A stretch of DNA of 64,000 nt. It comes from Tractidigestivibacter sp050946515 (GTDB lineage Bacteria > Actinomycetota > Coriobacteriia > Coriobacteriales > Atopobiaceae). The translations under genes were made by a program, and so were the position numbers. The stretch is from the NCBI RefSeq assembly GCF_050946515.1, contig NZ_JBMNUX010000003.1:173667-237666 (forward strand), written 5' to 3'. Below the pieces are notes generated by a model that worked only from the letters and a program-made list of their open reading frames with translations, was not told where the DNA came from and did not search any database. The first letter of the stretch is position 1. Every line of letters begins with the position of its first letter. Positions 41,827 through 50,755 of the stretch are shown piece after piece.

Positions 41827-41986
41827 GCCGCTGCAAGAAAATTGCGGTTGTAGGTCTTTTATCTCTGACCCTTCGAGTACGAAGAGGGTAACTTTCTGTT
41901 CCGCCGCAGGTAGAGAAATGGCACTGCGAAGGTGATACTTAGCTACCCCCTTGAAAAAGACCTACAACCGAAGATTTTCTGCAGGC
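41827..41986. mobile_element. MITE-like terminal-inverted-repeat element, copy 2 (reverse orientation)
   Basis: 160 bp bounded by GCCGCTGCAAGAAA and its approximate complement, with the same CGGTTGTAGGTCTTTT arm sequence as the copy at 8929. The inner block GGTAGAGAAATGGCACTG, GGTGATACT matches that copy's complementary strand with few changes. No coding capacity. Lies in the pyrE-asnS divergent gap. Confidence 0.8.
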
Positions 41987-42082
41987 GGTTTGCTTCTGGT
42001 TCCAACTGAGGGGGTCCACATTGACGCTGGGCCCAAATAATTGGCCGAATTTTCTACGGTTCCAATCCAGCGGTCAATTTCA

Positions 42083-42116
42083 CGCCCGCGCGGGGGCTTC
42101 CCGGGCGGGTGCTTTT
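42083..42116 (+). promoter_or_regulatory. GC-rich hairpin in the asnS leader
   Basis: CGCCCG (42083-42088) pairs with CGGGCG (42102-42107), with inner GC-rich bases and a following TGCTTTT. It may be a leader attenuator or a terminator. I looked for T-box signatures and did not find the AGGGTGG antiterminator sequence. Confidence 0.3.
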
Positions 42117-42181
42117 CGCAGAGGTGCTATAAGATAGGGCGGCTTGACGAATCTACAGTGCTCTCAATCGAAGGGGTTCCA

Positions 42182-43591
42182 GTGAATCGTACGAGAATCG
42201 CCGCTCTCTACGCGGACATGGACCAGCTTGGCGGTGCCGAGCTTACCGTTGCTGGATGGGTGCGTTCCATCCGCGACATGAAGAATTTCGGCTTTGTCAC
42301 GCTGAACGACGGCAGCTGCTTCAAGGACCTGCAGGTCGTACTGAACAAGGAGAAGCTCGGCGACAGCGAGTATGCCAAAATCGTCTCGCAAAACGTCGGT
42401 GCCGCGCTCATCATTACCGGCACGCTGGCGTTGACGCCCGAGCGCCCGCAGCCCTTTGAGCTTCAGGCTACCAAGATCGTGGTCGAAGGGACCTCCGCGC
42501 CCGACTATCCCATGCAGAAGAAGCGCGCCACACGCGAGTTTTTGCGCACTCAGCAGCACTTGCGCAGCCGCACAAACCTGTTCCGAGCGGTCTTCCGAGT
42601 GCGCAGCGTCGCCGCATTTGCCATCCACACGTTCTTCCAAGAGCGCGGCTTCGTCTACGTGAATACGCCAATCATTACCGCGAGCGACGCCGAGGGTGCC
42701 GGCGAGATGTTCCGCGTGACCACGCTCGATCCTGCAAACCCGCCGCTCAAGGAGGACGGAACGGTCGACTGGAGCAAGGACTTCTTCGGCAAGCCCACCA
42801 ACCTCACCGTTTCCGGTCAGCTGCAGGCCGAAAACTTCGCCCTCTCCTTCGGCGACGTCTACACCTTTGGCCCCACCTTCCGTGCTGAGGACTCCAACAC
42901 CCGTCGCCATGCCGCCGAGTTCTGGATGGTCGAGCCCGAGATGGCCTTCTGCGACCTCGCCGGCGAGATGGACGTCTCGGAGGACATGCTGAAGTTTGTC
43001 ATCAAGTATGTGATGGAGCACTGCCCAGACGAGATTGACTTCTTCAACCGCTTTGTCGACAAGGGTCTGAAGGATCGCCTGACCCACGTGGCAACCTCCG
43101 ACTTTGCGCGCGTGAGCTACACCGACGCCGTCAAGATTCTGGAGGACGCGCAGGCAAACGGCGTCAAGTTTGAGTACCCCGTCTCGTGGGGAACCGACCT
43201 CCAGACCGAGCACGAGCGCTATCTGACCGAGAAGCACTTCAAGCGTCCCACCTTTGTGACCGACTACCCGCGCGAGATCAAGGCCTTCTACATGCGCCAG
43301 AACGACGACGGCAAGACCGTGGCCGCGGCGGACTGCCTTGTCCCCGGTATTGGCGAGATCATCGGCGGCTCGCAGCGCGAGGAGCGCCTCGATGTGCTCG
43401 AGCAGCGCATCTCCGAGCTAGGCATGGACAAGGAGCAGTACAAGTACTACCTTGACCTGCGCCGCTATGGCGGCTGCCACCATGCCGGCTTTGGCCTGGG
43501 TTTTGAGCGCCTGGTCATGTACCTTACCGGCGTCGACAACATCCGCGACGTCCTGCCGCACCCGCGCACCGTCGGCAATGCCGACTTCTAA
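42182..43591 (+). CDS. asnS: Asparaginyl-tRNA synthetase
   Basis: 469 residues, class IIb. N-terminal OB fold (ELTVAGWVRSIRDMKNFGFV), then the catalytic core: motif 1 region RSVAAFAIHTFFQERGFVYV, motif 2 FRAEDSNTRRHAAEFWMVEP, motif 3 CHHAGFGLGFERLVMYLTG. The LPHPRTVGNADF ending is AsnRS-like rather than AspRS-like. Start GTG 42182 with AAGGGG 8 nt upstream; the frame is open further 5' but aligns poorly. Presence of AsnRS means Asn-tRNA can be charged directly. Confidence 0.95.
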   Translation: MNRTRIAALYADMDQLGGAELTVAGWVRSIRDMKNFGFVTLNDGSCFKDLQVVLNKEKLGDSEYAKIVSQNVGAALIITGTLALTPERPQPFELQATKIVVEGTSAPDYPMQKKRATREFLRTQQHLRSRTNLFRAVFRVRSVAAFAIHTFFQERGFVYVNTPIITASDAEGAGEMFRVTTLDPANPPLKEDGTVDWSKDFFGKPTNLTVSGQLQAENFALSFGDVYTFGPTFRAEDSNTRRHAAEFWMVEPEMAFCDLAGEMDVSEDMLKFVIKYVMEHCPDEIDFFNRFVDKGLKDRLTHVATSDFARVSYTDAVKILEDAQANGVKFEYPVSWGTDLQTEHERYLTEKHFKRPTFVTDYPREIKAFYMRQNDDGKTVAAADCLVPGIGEIIGGSQREERLDVLEQRISELGMDKEQYKYYLDLRRYGGCHHAGFGLGFERLVMYLTGVDNIRDVLPHPRTVGNADF

Positions 43592-43620
43592 GGCTCAGCC
43601 GCGATATCGGTCCGTAACAA

Positions 43621-43660
43621 CCGGCCCCGGCCTCCGCGAAAACGTGCGGATGCCGGGGCC
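43621..43660. terminator. GC-rich hairpin between asnS and scrB
   Basis: GGCCCCGGCCTCCGC (from 43623) pairs with GCGGATGCCGGGGCC (43646-43660), one mismatch, 8-nt loop. Convergent gene ends on both sides; no long T-run. Confidence 0.55.
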
Positions 43661-43702
43661 AATTCCGAAAAGCGAAGTTCGCGTGGCGCTGGGTCGCCGA
43701 GC

Positions 43703-45082
43703 CTAGAACATGCCGCCGATCTCCCAGGCGTTAGCCTTCTGGCAGTTGGTGTGCAACGAAACCAGCAGCGTGTCGGCGGTGGGGAACCACCTGGTAGAGA
43801 TGACGCGCTCGCCGTGGTTTGCGTACGCCTCGACGGTGGAGCCGTCCACAATCACCCGCAGCTCGCTCAGGCTGTCCAGCGGGCACCTGCGCAGGTCGCG
43901 GCCGCAGCCTCCCTTGCCGGAGAAGCCAAGCACAAGCATCCCGTCGGCAAAGTCGAGCGTCAGGTCGTTGTCCAGCGACATGTGCAGCTCGCCCTCTATG
44001 CCTTCGAGCACGATGTCTGCATAGTGGCGGGGGAGAATTGCGCCCGCGCTTGCAGAGATGGGCTGTGCGGAGATGCGTTCGAGCCCAAGCTCGCGAACCG
44101 GCCACTGGCGCAAGAGGCCGTCGGGGCCGACTGAGAGCTCGCGCGGCAGCGTGAGGCAGTGGCACCACTCAAGGCCGTCGGGCGCGGAGCTGTAGTCGAC
44201 GTCTGGCATGCCCATCCAGCCAATCAAGATCACGCGGCCAGAATCGTCAACAAACGACTGCGGCGCATAGAAGTCGGGCCCAAAGTCAAGCTCCACGAAC
44301 TTGCTCTCGTCGACGACCTCGGTATCAACCAAGCGCCCGTCCAGCGGGAAGTAGCCCGACTGATAGATGTTCTGCCAGCGGGTGGGCTCGGACGGAAGCC
44401 CCTGCGGCGAGACGGACAAGAACTCGTGCCCGTCAACGCGCAGCACGTCGGGGCACTCCCACATGTAGCCAAAGGGGCGCTCGGACTCGATCCTGCGCAC
44501 CAGCTCCCACCGCTCCGCGTCGTCGGAGCCGTAGAGAAGTACGCCGCCCACGTCGTCAGACCTGCGCGCGCCGAGCACCATGTAATAGCGCCCATCCTGC
44601 TCCCACACCTTGGGGTCGCGCACGTGGCGCGTGAGGTCGGACGGGTAGTCCTCGGGGCGCAGCAGCACCTGCTTTTCCGAGAAGTTCTCGCCGTCCTCGC
44701 TGGTGACCATGATCTCGTTGGCGTCGCGGCCGGTGTGGATGTGGTCGCCCTCGTACTTGACGTTGCCGGTGTAGTAGAGGCGCATCAGGTCGCCGCCGTC
44801 GGAAGCCGCGCCGCCCTGAATCAGCGCGGACCCCGAGTACACGCCGTCGGCGTCCTCGGGGATGGACGGCATGAGGGCTGCGCCCATGTCCTCCCAGTTC
44901 AGAAGGTCGCGGCTGCGAAAATGCCCCCAGCCCTTCTTGCCTGCCTTGGGCCAAGCGGGATCGTACTGGTGAAACGCGTGGTAGTAGCCCCTAAACTGGC
45001 AAAGGCCGTTTGGGTCGTTGAGCCATCCCGTACGCGGAGAGAGGTGAAAACGCGGTCTCCAGCTTTCGTGTGCGGATGCCAT
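43703..45082 (-). CDS. scrB: Sucrose-6-phosphate hydrolase (GH32)
   Basis: 459 residues. Splits sucrose-6-phosphate delivered by the PTS. GH32 signatures: nucleophile Asp in WLNDPNG (residue 23), the RDP motif in HVRDPKVWE, and the acid/base Glu in MWECPDVL; FRSRDLLNWEDMG and IGWMGMPDV are also typical. A C-terminal beta-sandwich (about 330-459) follows the propeller. ATG 45082 follows GGAGGAGG. Lies 93 bp downstream of the sucrose EIIBCA gene on the same strand. Confidence 0.93.
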   Translation of the reverse strand: MASAHESWRPRFHLSPRTGWLNDPNGLCQFRGYYHAFHQYDPAWPKAGKKGWGHFRSRDLLNWEDMGAALMPSIPEDADGVYSGSALIQGGAASDGGDLMRLYYTGNVKYEGDHIHTGRDANEIMVTSEDGENFSEKQVLLRPEDYPSDLTRHVRDPKVWEQDGRYYMVLGARRSDDVGGVLLYGSDDAERWELVRRIESERPFGYMWECPDVLRVDGHEFLSVSPQGLPSEPTRWQNIYQSGYFPLDGRLVDTEVVDESKFVELDFGPDFYAPQSFVDDSGRVILIGWMGMPDVDYSSAPDGLEWCHCLTLPRELSVGPDGLLRQWPVRELGLERISAQPISASAGAILPRHYADIVLEGIEGELHMSLDNDLTLDFADGMLVLGFSGKGGCGRDLRRCPLDSLSELRVIVDGSTVEAYANHGERVISTRWFPTADTLLVSLHTNCQKANAWEIGGMF

Positions 45083-45129
45083 GCGGCCTCCTCCTTCCAA
45101 TTGCATCTTTTATATCAACGATTATAAGA

Positions 45130-45152
45130 GCGGGCGCCCCGAAGGACGCCCG
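45130..45152 (-). other. Intercistronic hairpin between scrA and scrB
   Basis: GCGGGCGTCC / GGCGCCCGC type stem on the minus strand, followed by TCTTATAATC. May attenuate or process the scrA-scrB transcript, giving more transporter than hydrolase mRNA. Confidence 0.45.
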
Positions 45153-45175
45153 CGCAGAGGCAGTGCACAGCCAAG

Positions 45176-47146
45176 CTACTTGGTGGACACGAGGTCCTCG
45201 CCGGCGGTGACATTGCCGGTCTTGAGCTGCTTGACGTCGGTGTAGGCGTCGGTGTTGGTGATGACCATCATCGTGGTGGTCTTCTTGTCGGCTGCCTTAA
45301 TGGCGCTCAGGTCGACGTCCATCAGAAGGTCGCCCTTCTTGACCTTGTCGCCAGCCTTCACGTGCGCCGTGAACGGCTCGCCCTTCAGCTCGACGGTGTC
45401 GATGCCGATGTGCAGCAGGACCTCAGCGCCGGAGTCAGAGAGCAGGCCAACTGCGTGGCCGGTCTCGGCAACAAGCGTGACGGAGCCGTTGACAGGGGAG
45501 ACGATCTTTCCGTCGGCGGGCTCGATTGCCGCACCCTTGCCCATGGCCTCGGAGGCGAACATGGGGTCGGAGACCTCGGTCATCGCGATGGCGGTGCCGG
45601 TGACAGGAGCTGCGATGGTCTCGGCGGAGACGGTAATGGGGGCGTCGTCGTCGACGGTCTCGGCAAGAGCCTCGGCCTCGTCGGCAGCAGCCTTGTCCTC
45701 AGCCACGATTGCGTGCTTGTCGGTGGCGACGGCCTTCTTGTCCTCGTCCTTGTAGGCGACGGTGGTCAGGCCGAAGGCAACGCCAAAGGCGACGGCGAAC
45801 ATAACGATGTACTGGATGGGCTGGGTGATGCAGAGCAGGATGCCGAAGATGCCGGTGACGCCGGTGCCGGAAGCGGCAAGCTGGGTCACATAGCAGACCA
45901 GGGCGCCGCAGGCGGAGCCGATCATGCCGCAGACGAACGGCTTCATCTTAGGCAGGTTGACGCCGAAGATTGCAGGCTCGGTGATGCCGAGCAGGCAGGA
46001 GATGCCGGAAGGAACGGCGAGGGACTTGGTCTTCTCGGACTTGGTCTTCATGGCAACGGCCAGGCAGGCGCCGCCCTGGGCGATGTTCGCGGAAGAAGCG
46101 ATGGGCAGCCAGTAGGTGACGCCAAGCTGGGCGAGCATCGAGACGTCGATGGCGGTGTACATCTGGTGCAGGCCGGTGACGACAGAAGGCGAGTAGATAA
46201 GACCAATGATGATGTAGCCAATGCCAAGAGGCACGGAGAGCAGGAACTGGAGCAGGTAGAGGATCTCGTTCTCAAGCCAGACGAAGATGGGGCCAACGAA
46301 GAGAATCGTGATGTAGGCGGCCAGCGAGACGGAGACGAGTGGGGTCACAAAGAGGTCGAACATCTCGGGGACAACCTTGTGCAGACGCTTCTCAAAGAAG
46401 CACAGGATCCAGACGCCAACCAGAATGGGGATGACGTGGCCCTGGTAGCCGGTCCACTGGATGGAGTAGCCGGGGAACACCTCGTAGTAGATCATGGTGC
46501 CGTCGGCGATGGCGGTTGAGGCGTTGTAGGCGTTGATGAAGTCGGAGCTGATCAGCAGTGCGCCAAGCGACGCGCCCAGGTACTGGTTGCCGCCGAAGAC
46601 CTTGGCCGCGGAGAAGCCAAGCAGGATTTGCAGGTTGCCGAGTGCGCAGGCGTTGATCAGGCTTGCGATCTTCCACCAGACGTTATCGGTGTCGAGAAGG
46701 AAGAACCCTGCGCCGCCGTCCGCTACGGGCGTGCCCATGTACTGGATGGCGCTCATGATGCCCATGAGCATGCCGGATGCGACGATTGCCGGGATGATGG
46801 GCACGAAGACGTCGGAGAGGACCTTGATTGCGCGCTGGAACGCGTTGCCCTGCTGGGCGACGATTTCTTTGTTGTCGGCGGTGCTGCCGGCGTTGACGCC
46901 CAGGGCGATGAACTCGTCGTACACCTTGTTGACGGTGCCGGTGCCATAGATCACCTGGAGCTGGCCGGAGGCCTCAAAGTTGCCCTTTGCGCCGGTCGCG
47001 TTCTCGAGCTTGTCCTTGTCGATCTTGCTGTTGTCGGCAATGACAAGGCGAAGGCGCGTTGCGCAGTGCGCTGCGGAGACGACGTTGCCCGAGCCTCCCA
47101 CCGCCTCTAGTACCTCTTTCGCTGCCTGTTTGTAGTCAAGTGCCAT
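45176..47146 (-). CDS. scrA: Sucrose-type PTS enzyme IIBCA
   Basis: 656 residues in the order B-C-A. EIIB: phospho-Cys in VVSAAHCATRLRLV near residue 28. EIIC: ten or so TM segments (about 100-460) with ALGNLQILLGFSAAKVFGGN and GITEPAIFGVNLPKMKPF. A charged linker (about 465-500) leads to EIIA: VLLHIGIDTVELKGEPF with the phospho-His, then HVKAGDKVKKGDLLM. Imports and phosphorylates sucrose (or trehalose-type disaccharide). AGGAGG before ATG 47146. Upstream lie three LacI-type operators. Neighbouring GH32 gene supports sucrose. Confidence 0.92.
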   Translation of the reverse strand: MALDYKQAAKEVLEAVGGSGNVVSAAHCATRLRLVIADNSKIDKDKLENATGAKGNFEASGQLQVIYGTGTVNKVYDEFIALGVNAGSTADNKEIVAQQGNAFQRAIKVLSDVFVPIIPAIVASGMLMGIMSAIQYMGTPVADGGAGFFLLDTDNVWWKIASLINACALGNLQILLGFSAAKVFGGNQYLGASLGALLISSDFINAYNASTAIADGTMIYYEVFPGYSIQWTGYQGHVIPILVGVWILCFFEKRLHKVVPEMFDLFVTPLVSVSLAAYITILFVGPIFVWLENEILYLLQFLLSVPLGIGYIIIGLIYSPSVVTGLHQMYTAIDVSMLAQLGVTYWLPIASSANIAQGGACLAVAMKTKSEKTKSLAVPSGISCLLGITEPAIFGVNLPKMKPFVCGMIGSACGALVCYVTQLAASGTGVTGIFGILLCITQPIQYIVMFAVAFGVAFGLTTVAYKDEDKKAVATDKHAIVAEDKAAADEAEALAETVDDDAPITVSAETIAAPVTGTAIAMTEVSDPMFASEAMGKGAAIEPADGKIVSPVNGSVTLVAETGHAVGLLSDSGAEVLLHIGIDTVELKGEPFTAHVKAGDKVKKGDLLMDVDLSAIKAADKKTTTMMVITNTDAYTDVKQLKTGNVTAGEDLVSTK

Positions 47147-47201
47147 GTGTCCTCCTGACTCCCTATCCTTACCTGCTTGTTCGGGCAGTACTGACGAAAT
47201 A

Positions 47202-47273
47202 GTGAAAACGTTCTCACGTCTAATTACTGCTATTTTCAGGCATATGTGAGAACGTTTGTGAAATCGTTCTCAC
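47202..47273 (-). promoter_or_regulatory. Three LacI/ScrR-like (or cre) operator sites before scrA
   Basis: GTGAAAACGTTCTCAC (47202-47217), GTGAGAACGTTTGTGA (47246-47261) and GTGAAATCGTTCTCAC (47258-47273), the last two overlapping by 4 bp. They follow the TGARAACGNTYTCA form used by LacI-family repressors. Located 56-127 bp upstream of scrA; no repressor gene lies in the window. The 372-bp gap 47147-47518 holds nothing else clear beyond the yebC leader. Confidence 0.75.
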
Positions 47274-47518
47274 AAACAGATATTAGCCAATTGCAAGTTG
47301 AATGCAAAGTTATGTCATGGAAGTCCGCGAACGGTAGAATATCGACCGCCAACGGCATAAGGCACAATCAGGAAAAATTGAACTCCCTGTGTGGACGTAG
47401 GAATTTCCTGCGTAAAGGCGTTGCGCTCTCGTTCTGAGAGAGTAATATTGCAAAGGTTATAGAACGAGGATTTTGTGCGACGTTAGAAGTTCGCGCATTC
47501 TATTGATAGGAGATGTGC

Positions 47519-48322
47519 ATGTCCGGACACTCTAAGTGGGCTACCACCAAGCACAAGAAGGCAGCGATTGACGCAAAGCGCTCCTCGCTGTTCTCAAAGC
47601 TCTCGCGCAACATTACCGTTGCTGCCAAGCTTGGCGGCGACCCTAACCCGGACAACAACGCCACGCTTGCCGCGGCCGTCCAGCGCGCCCGCATGGTCTC
47701 GATGCCCAATGCCAAGATCAAGGCCGCTATCGACAAGGCTTTTGGTGCCGGCGCCGATGCCTCCGTCTACGAGGAGATCACCTACGAAGGCTATGGTCCC
47801 GCAGGCGTTGCCCTCTATGTTGACTGCCTGACTGACAACAAGAACCGCACCGCGGCCGATGTCCGCTCTGCCTTCGTTCACTCCGGCGGCAACCTGGGCA
47901 CTTCTGGCTCCGTTGCGTTCCAGTTTGAGCGCAAGGGCTCCATCGCCGTCGAGAAGATCATCAAGTCCGACGAGAAGAAGGTCCCCGACAAGGAGAACGC
48001 CGTCGACGAGGAAGAGTTCATGATGGCCGTTGCCGAGGCCGGCGGCGAGGACTACGAGGATGCCGGCGACCAGTGGATTGTCTACACCGCCTATGACGCG
48101 ATGCAGGACGTGGCCAAGGGCCTTGAGGACCAGGGCATTGAGGTCAAGGGCTCCGAGCTCACCATGGTTCCTACAACCCCCGTCGACGTTTCCGTTGCTG
48201 ACGCCAAGAAGGTCCAGCGCCTTGTCGACCGCCTCGAGGATCTTGAGGACGTTCAGAACGTGTACACCACAATGAATATGACAGACGAGATCGCCGAGGC
48301 GCTCGCCGAGGATGACGATTAG
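47519..48322 (+). CDS. yebC: YebC/PmpR-family translational/transcriptional regulator
   Basis: 267 residues. MSGHSKWATTKHKKAAIDAK, then a Lys/Arg-rich N-domain, YEGYGPAGVALYVDCLTDNKNR, GGNLGTSGSVAFQFERKG, and an acidic C-terminal domain. YebC proteins of this class help ribosomes at proline stretches or act as DNA-binding regulators; which is not readable. An acidic insert (KSDEKKVPDKENAVDEEE, about 150-168) makes it longer than the usual 240. ATG 47519 chosen over 47513 for AGGAG at 47508-47512. Confidence 0.93.
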   Translation: MSGHSKWATTKHKKAAIDAKRSSLFSKLSRNITVAAKLGGDPNPDNNATLAAAVQRARMVSMPNAKIKAAIDKAFGAGADASVYEEITYEGYGPAGVALYVDCLTDNKNRTAADVRSAFVHSGGNLGTSGSVAFQFERKGSIAVEKIIKSDEKKVPDKENAVDEEEFMMAVAEAGGEDYEDAGDQWIVYTAYDAMQDVAKGLEDQGIEVKGSELTMVPTTPVDVSVADAKKVQRLVDRLEDLEDVQNVYTTMNMTDEIAEALAEDDD

Positions 48323-48333
48323 CCGTTTCTTTT

Positions 48334-48367
48334 AGCGGCGTCGGCCAATACCGGCGCCGCTTTTTTC
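48334..48367 (+). terminator. Intrinsic terminator after yebC
   Basis: AGCGGCGTCGG (48334-48344) pairs with CCGGCGCCGCT (48351-48361) with one mismatch; TTTTTT follows. Confidence 0.88.
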
Positions 48368-48466
48368 TGTCTGTTTTCGCGTGAGGCTGCGCGAGGGCTT
48401 AGACTGTGGTCCGAAGACGTTTTTGCAACTCTGATTGCATGAATTCTGCCTAGGGGAATTGATTCC

Positions 48467-49120
48467 ATGACTCTTGTCGAGCTGTTTCACCTATTGCGCA
48501 AGCACCTGCGCTTTGTGATTTTGGTACCTGTTATATGCGCCGCGGTTACCATGGTCTACTGCCTCTTCTTGCCCAATGAGTACACCGCCAGCACGTCCAT
48601 GTACGTCCTTTCAAAGACGAGCGATGACAGCAGTAACGTCACGCAGAGCGACCTCAATGCCAGCCAGATGCTGACCAACGACGTTGCCACGCTTATTGAG
48701 TCTGACCGCGTGAAGAACGACGTTGCCTCGCAGCTTGGTCTCTCTAGCCTTAGTGGCTATGAGATTGACGTCACCAGCTCTACCAGCACGCGCGTCATTG
48801 AGCTTTCTGTTACGGGCTCCGATCCGACGACGACGGCAGACGTTGCAAACGCTCTGGTAGGCGATACCTCTAACGTCGCTGCGGAGGTCATGAACGTGCA
48901 GTCCGTCAATGTTATCGATGCCGCAACGGCACCAACTTCTCCTTCAGGTCCGAACCGTATGCTCTATATGGGTATTGCTTTCTTGGTTGGTCTTTTTGCG
49001 GCTATCGTGATTGTTGTCATTGCTGATATTGCGGATACTCGCGTGAGGAACAGCAAGGACGTTGAGGATCTCGTTGATTTGCCAGTTGTTGGACACTTTC
49101 CTAATGTTGAGGGGATGTAA
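48467..49120 (+). CDS. Polysaccharide co-polymerase (Wzz/YveK/CpsC-like)
   Basis: 217 residues. TM1 at about 18-35, extracellular domain with TASTSMYVLSKTSDDSS, TM2 at about 165-188, and a short cytosolic tail RNSKDVEDLVDLPVVGHFP. This is the Gram-positive adaptor that activates the CpsD kinase and sets chain length. ATG 48467 after AGGGGA. First gene of a capsule/EPS locus; kinase 3 bp downstream. Confidence 0.88.
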   Translation: MTLVELFHLLRKHLRFVILVPVICAAVTMVYCLFLPNEYTASTSMYVLSKTSDDSSNVTQSDLNASQMLTNDVATLIESDRVKNDVASQLGLSSLSGYEIDVTSSTSTRVIELSVTGSDPTTTADVANALVGDTSNVAAEVMNVQSVNVIDAATAPTSPSGPNRMLYMGIAFLVGLFAAIVIVVIADIADTRVRNSKDVEDLVDLPVVGHFPNVEGM

Positions 49121-49123
49121 CGG

Positions 49124-50086
49124 ATGCCAGGCAAAAAGAATCGGGAGCAGCAGGGTCAGATTGTTGCGAATTCCGCAAAGACCCTCTTTGCCAACATTCG
49201 CTTTATGAGCGTGGACAACCCTGTTCACACTATTGCCATTACGTCTTCGGTGCCTAATGAGGGCAAGACCTTTGTCTCGACGAACCTTGCCTCGGCCATT
49301 GCCTCCTCTGGGGCGTCTACGCTGCTTGTGGAATGCGACATGCGCCGTCGCAGCGTTGCCACCCGTATTGGCGTGCATGCCCAGTTCGGTCTCTATTCGG
49401 TGATTACCGAGCAGGTGTCGATTGAACAGGCGGCAGTTCAGACATCGACGCCCAATCTGTATTTTCTGGATGCAGAGCCTCATATTCCAAACCCGTCGGA
49501 CATACTCAACTCCCGCCATTTCCAGCGCTTCTTGGACAGCGCGCGCGAGCGCTTTACCTATGTAATCTTTGACACTCCACCTGTTACTACCTTTGTCGAT
49601 GCGGCGGTTTTGGGCACCAAGGTCGATGCTGTCCTGCTTGTTGCCCGAGAGAACTTTGTCAAGCGTGCTGACGTGATGCAGGCAGTAGAGCAGCTGAAGG
49701 CCTCTGGCTGCAATCTTGCAGGCGTCATCATGAACGGCTGCGACTTTGGCAAGAACAACAGTGGCTACTACTCGTACTACTACGAGAGCGGCTCTTCTAA
49801 CAAGGGCGAGAGCGGAGATTCCTCTGCGCCCAAGTTTGTAAAGGCTCCTACGCAGCGCCCGGAGCGTAGGCAGGCGCAGAATGTATCGGCTAGTTCTGAG
49901 GGCGGTGCGCAGCAGTCAGTTCCCGCCGGACCTCCCTCTCGTGAGCAGCGTCAGGGGTCCAGCCAGCGCAAGAGAACCCATATGGCTACCCCCGATGACA
50001 CCATCGTCTACCAGCAGCTAGCCCAGCAATCACGTGCCGCGCGCGCGGGTCGTACAATCAGGACCTACGAGGACGACGAGTACTAA
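49124..50086 (+). CDS. BY-kinase (CpsD/YwqD-like tyrosine kinase)
   Basis: 320 residues. Walker A SSVPNEGKTFVSTNL near residue 48, Walker A' LLVECDMRRRS, Walker B VIFDTPPVT. A Tyr cluster SGYYSYYYESG near residue 215 is the autophosphorylation site. Unlike short CpsD proteins, about 95 extra residues follow, rich in Ser, Arg, Gln and ending TYEDDEY. Works with the Wzz-like adaptor and the phosphatase downstream to cycle polymer synthesis. Confidence 0.9.
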   Translation: MPGKKNREQQGQIVANSAKTLFANIRFMSVDNPVHTIAITSSVPNEGKTFVSTNLASAIASSGASTLLVECDMRRRSVATRIGVHAQFGLYSVITEQVSIEQAAVQTSTPNLYFLDAEPHIPNPSDILNSRHFQRFLDSARERFTYVIFDTPPVTTFVDAAVLGTKVDAVLLVARENFVKRADVMQAVEQLKASGCNLAGVIMNGCDFGKNNSGYYSYYYESGSSNKGESGDSSAPKFVKAPTQRPERRQAQNVSASSEGGAQQSVPAGPPSREQRQGSSQRKRTHMATPDDTIVYQQLAQQSRAARAGRTIRTYEDDEY

Positions 50087-50113
50087 GCAAGAAAAATAGG
50101 GGGAGGGGTCATC

Positions 50114-50755
50114 ATGCACGATATCCACTGCCACATCCTTCCCGGTGTGGACGATGGCGCGCGCACGATGGAAGACTCCCTCGCCATGCTAGAGGCGGCA
50201 AAGGCGGCGGGCGTTACCGAGATAACGTGCACGCCGCATTGTCGTGACCCGTACTTTGACTTCAACGCCATGTGGCAGGCGTTCTACGATTTTCAGGACG
50301 CTGCTGGAGACTTTCCCGTGCATATGGGCTTTGAGGTCAACCACCGCAAGCTTATGGAGCTCGGGCTCGACTGGGCGCGCGTTCTTGCCTGTGACGGTAC
50401 GGCCAACTTTCTGCTTGAGCTGTCGGTTAACGCGTCCCCATCCCGCTTTGCAGACTACGAGCGCACGATCTTTGAGCTGCAGGGCATGGGCTACCATATC
50501 ATCATTGCTCACCCAGAGCGCTACGTTGCCATTCAGCGCGACATCTCAATTGCGCAGGAGCTTGTTGACATGGGCTGTGAGCTTCAGGCATCTGCAGACT
50601 TCATTGAGGGCGGGAGGCTTGGCGCAGAGAAGCGCCCTGCTATCAAGATGCTGAAACAGGGGCTGTACTCATACATCGCGAGCGACGCTCACAACGTGAA
50701 GCATTACCGCTGCCTAGAGCACGCCATAAATAAATACGCGAAATATTTGGGATAG
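50114..50755 (+). CDS. PHP-type protein tyrosine phosphatase (CpsB/YwqE-like)
   Basis: 213 residues. Metal site: HDIHCHILPGVDDGART at the N terminus, CTPHCRDPYF, HMGFEVNH, IIIAHPERY and ASDAHNVKHY. Removes phosphate from the CpsD kinase. GGGAGGGG 6 nt before ATG 50114. Closes the regulatory trio of the capsule locus. Confidence 0.92.
   Translation: MHDIHCHILPGVDDGARTMEDSLAMLEAAKAAGVTEITCTPHCRDPYFDFNAMWQAFYDFQDAAGDFPVHMGFEVNHRKLMELGLDWARVLACDGTANFLLELSVNASPSRFADYERTIFELQGMGYHIIIAHPERYVAIQRDISIAQELVDMGCELQASADFIEGGRLGAEKRPAIKMLKQGLYSYIASDAHNVKHYRCLEHAINKYAKYLG

Noticed and set aside
41987..42181. T-box riboswitch in the asnS leader
   Set aside because: No AGGGTGG antiterminator sequence or specifier-loop arrangement could be found; only a short GC hairpin.
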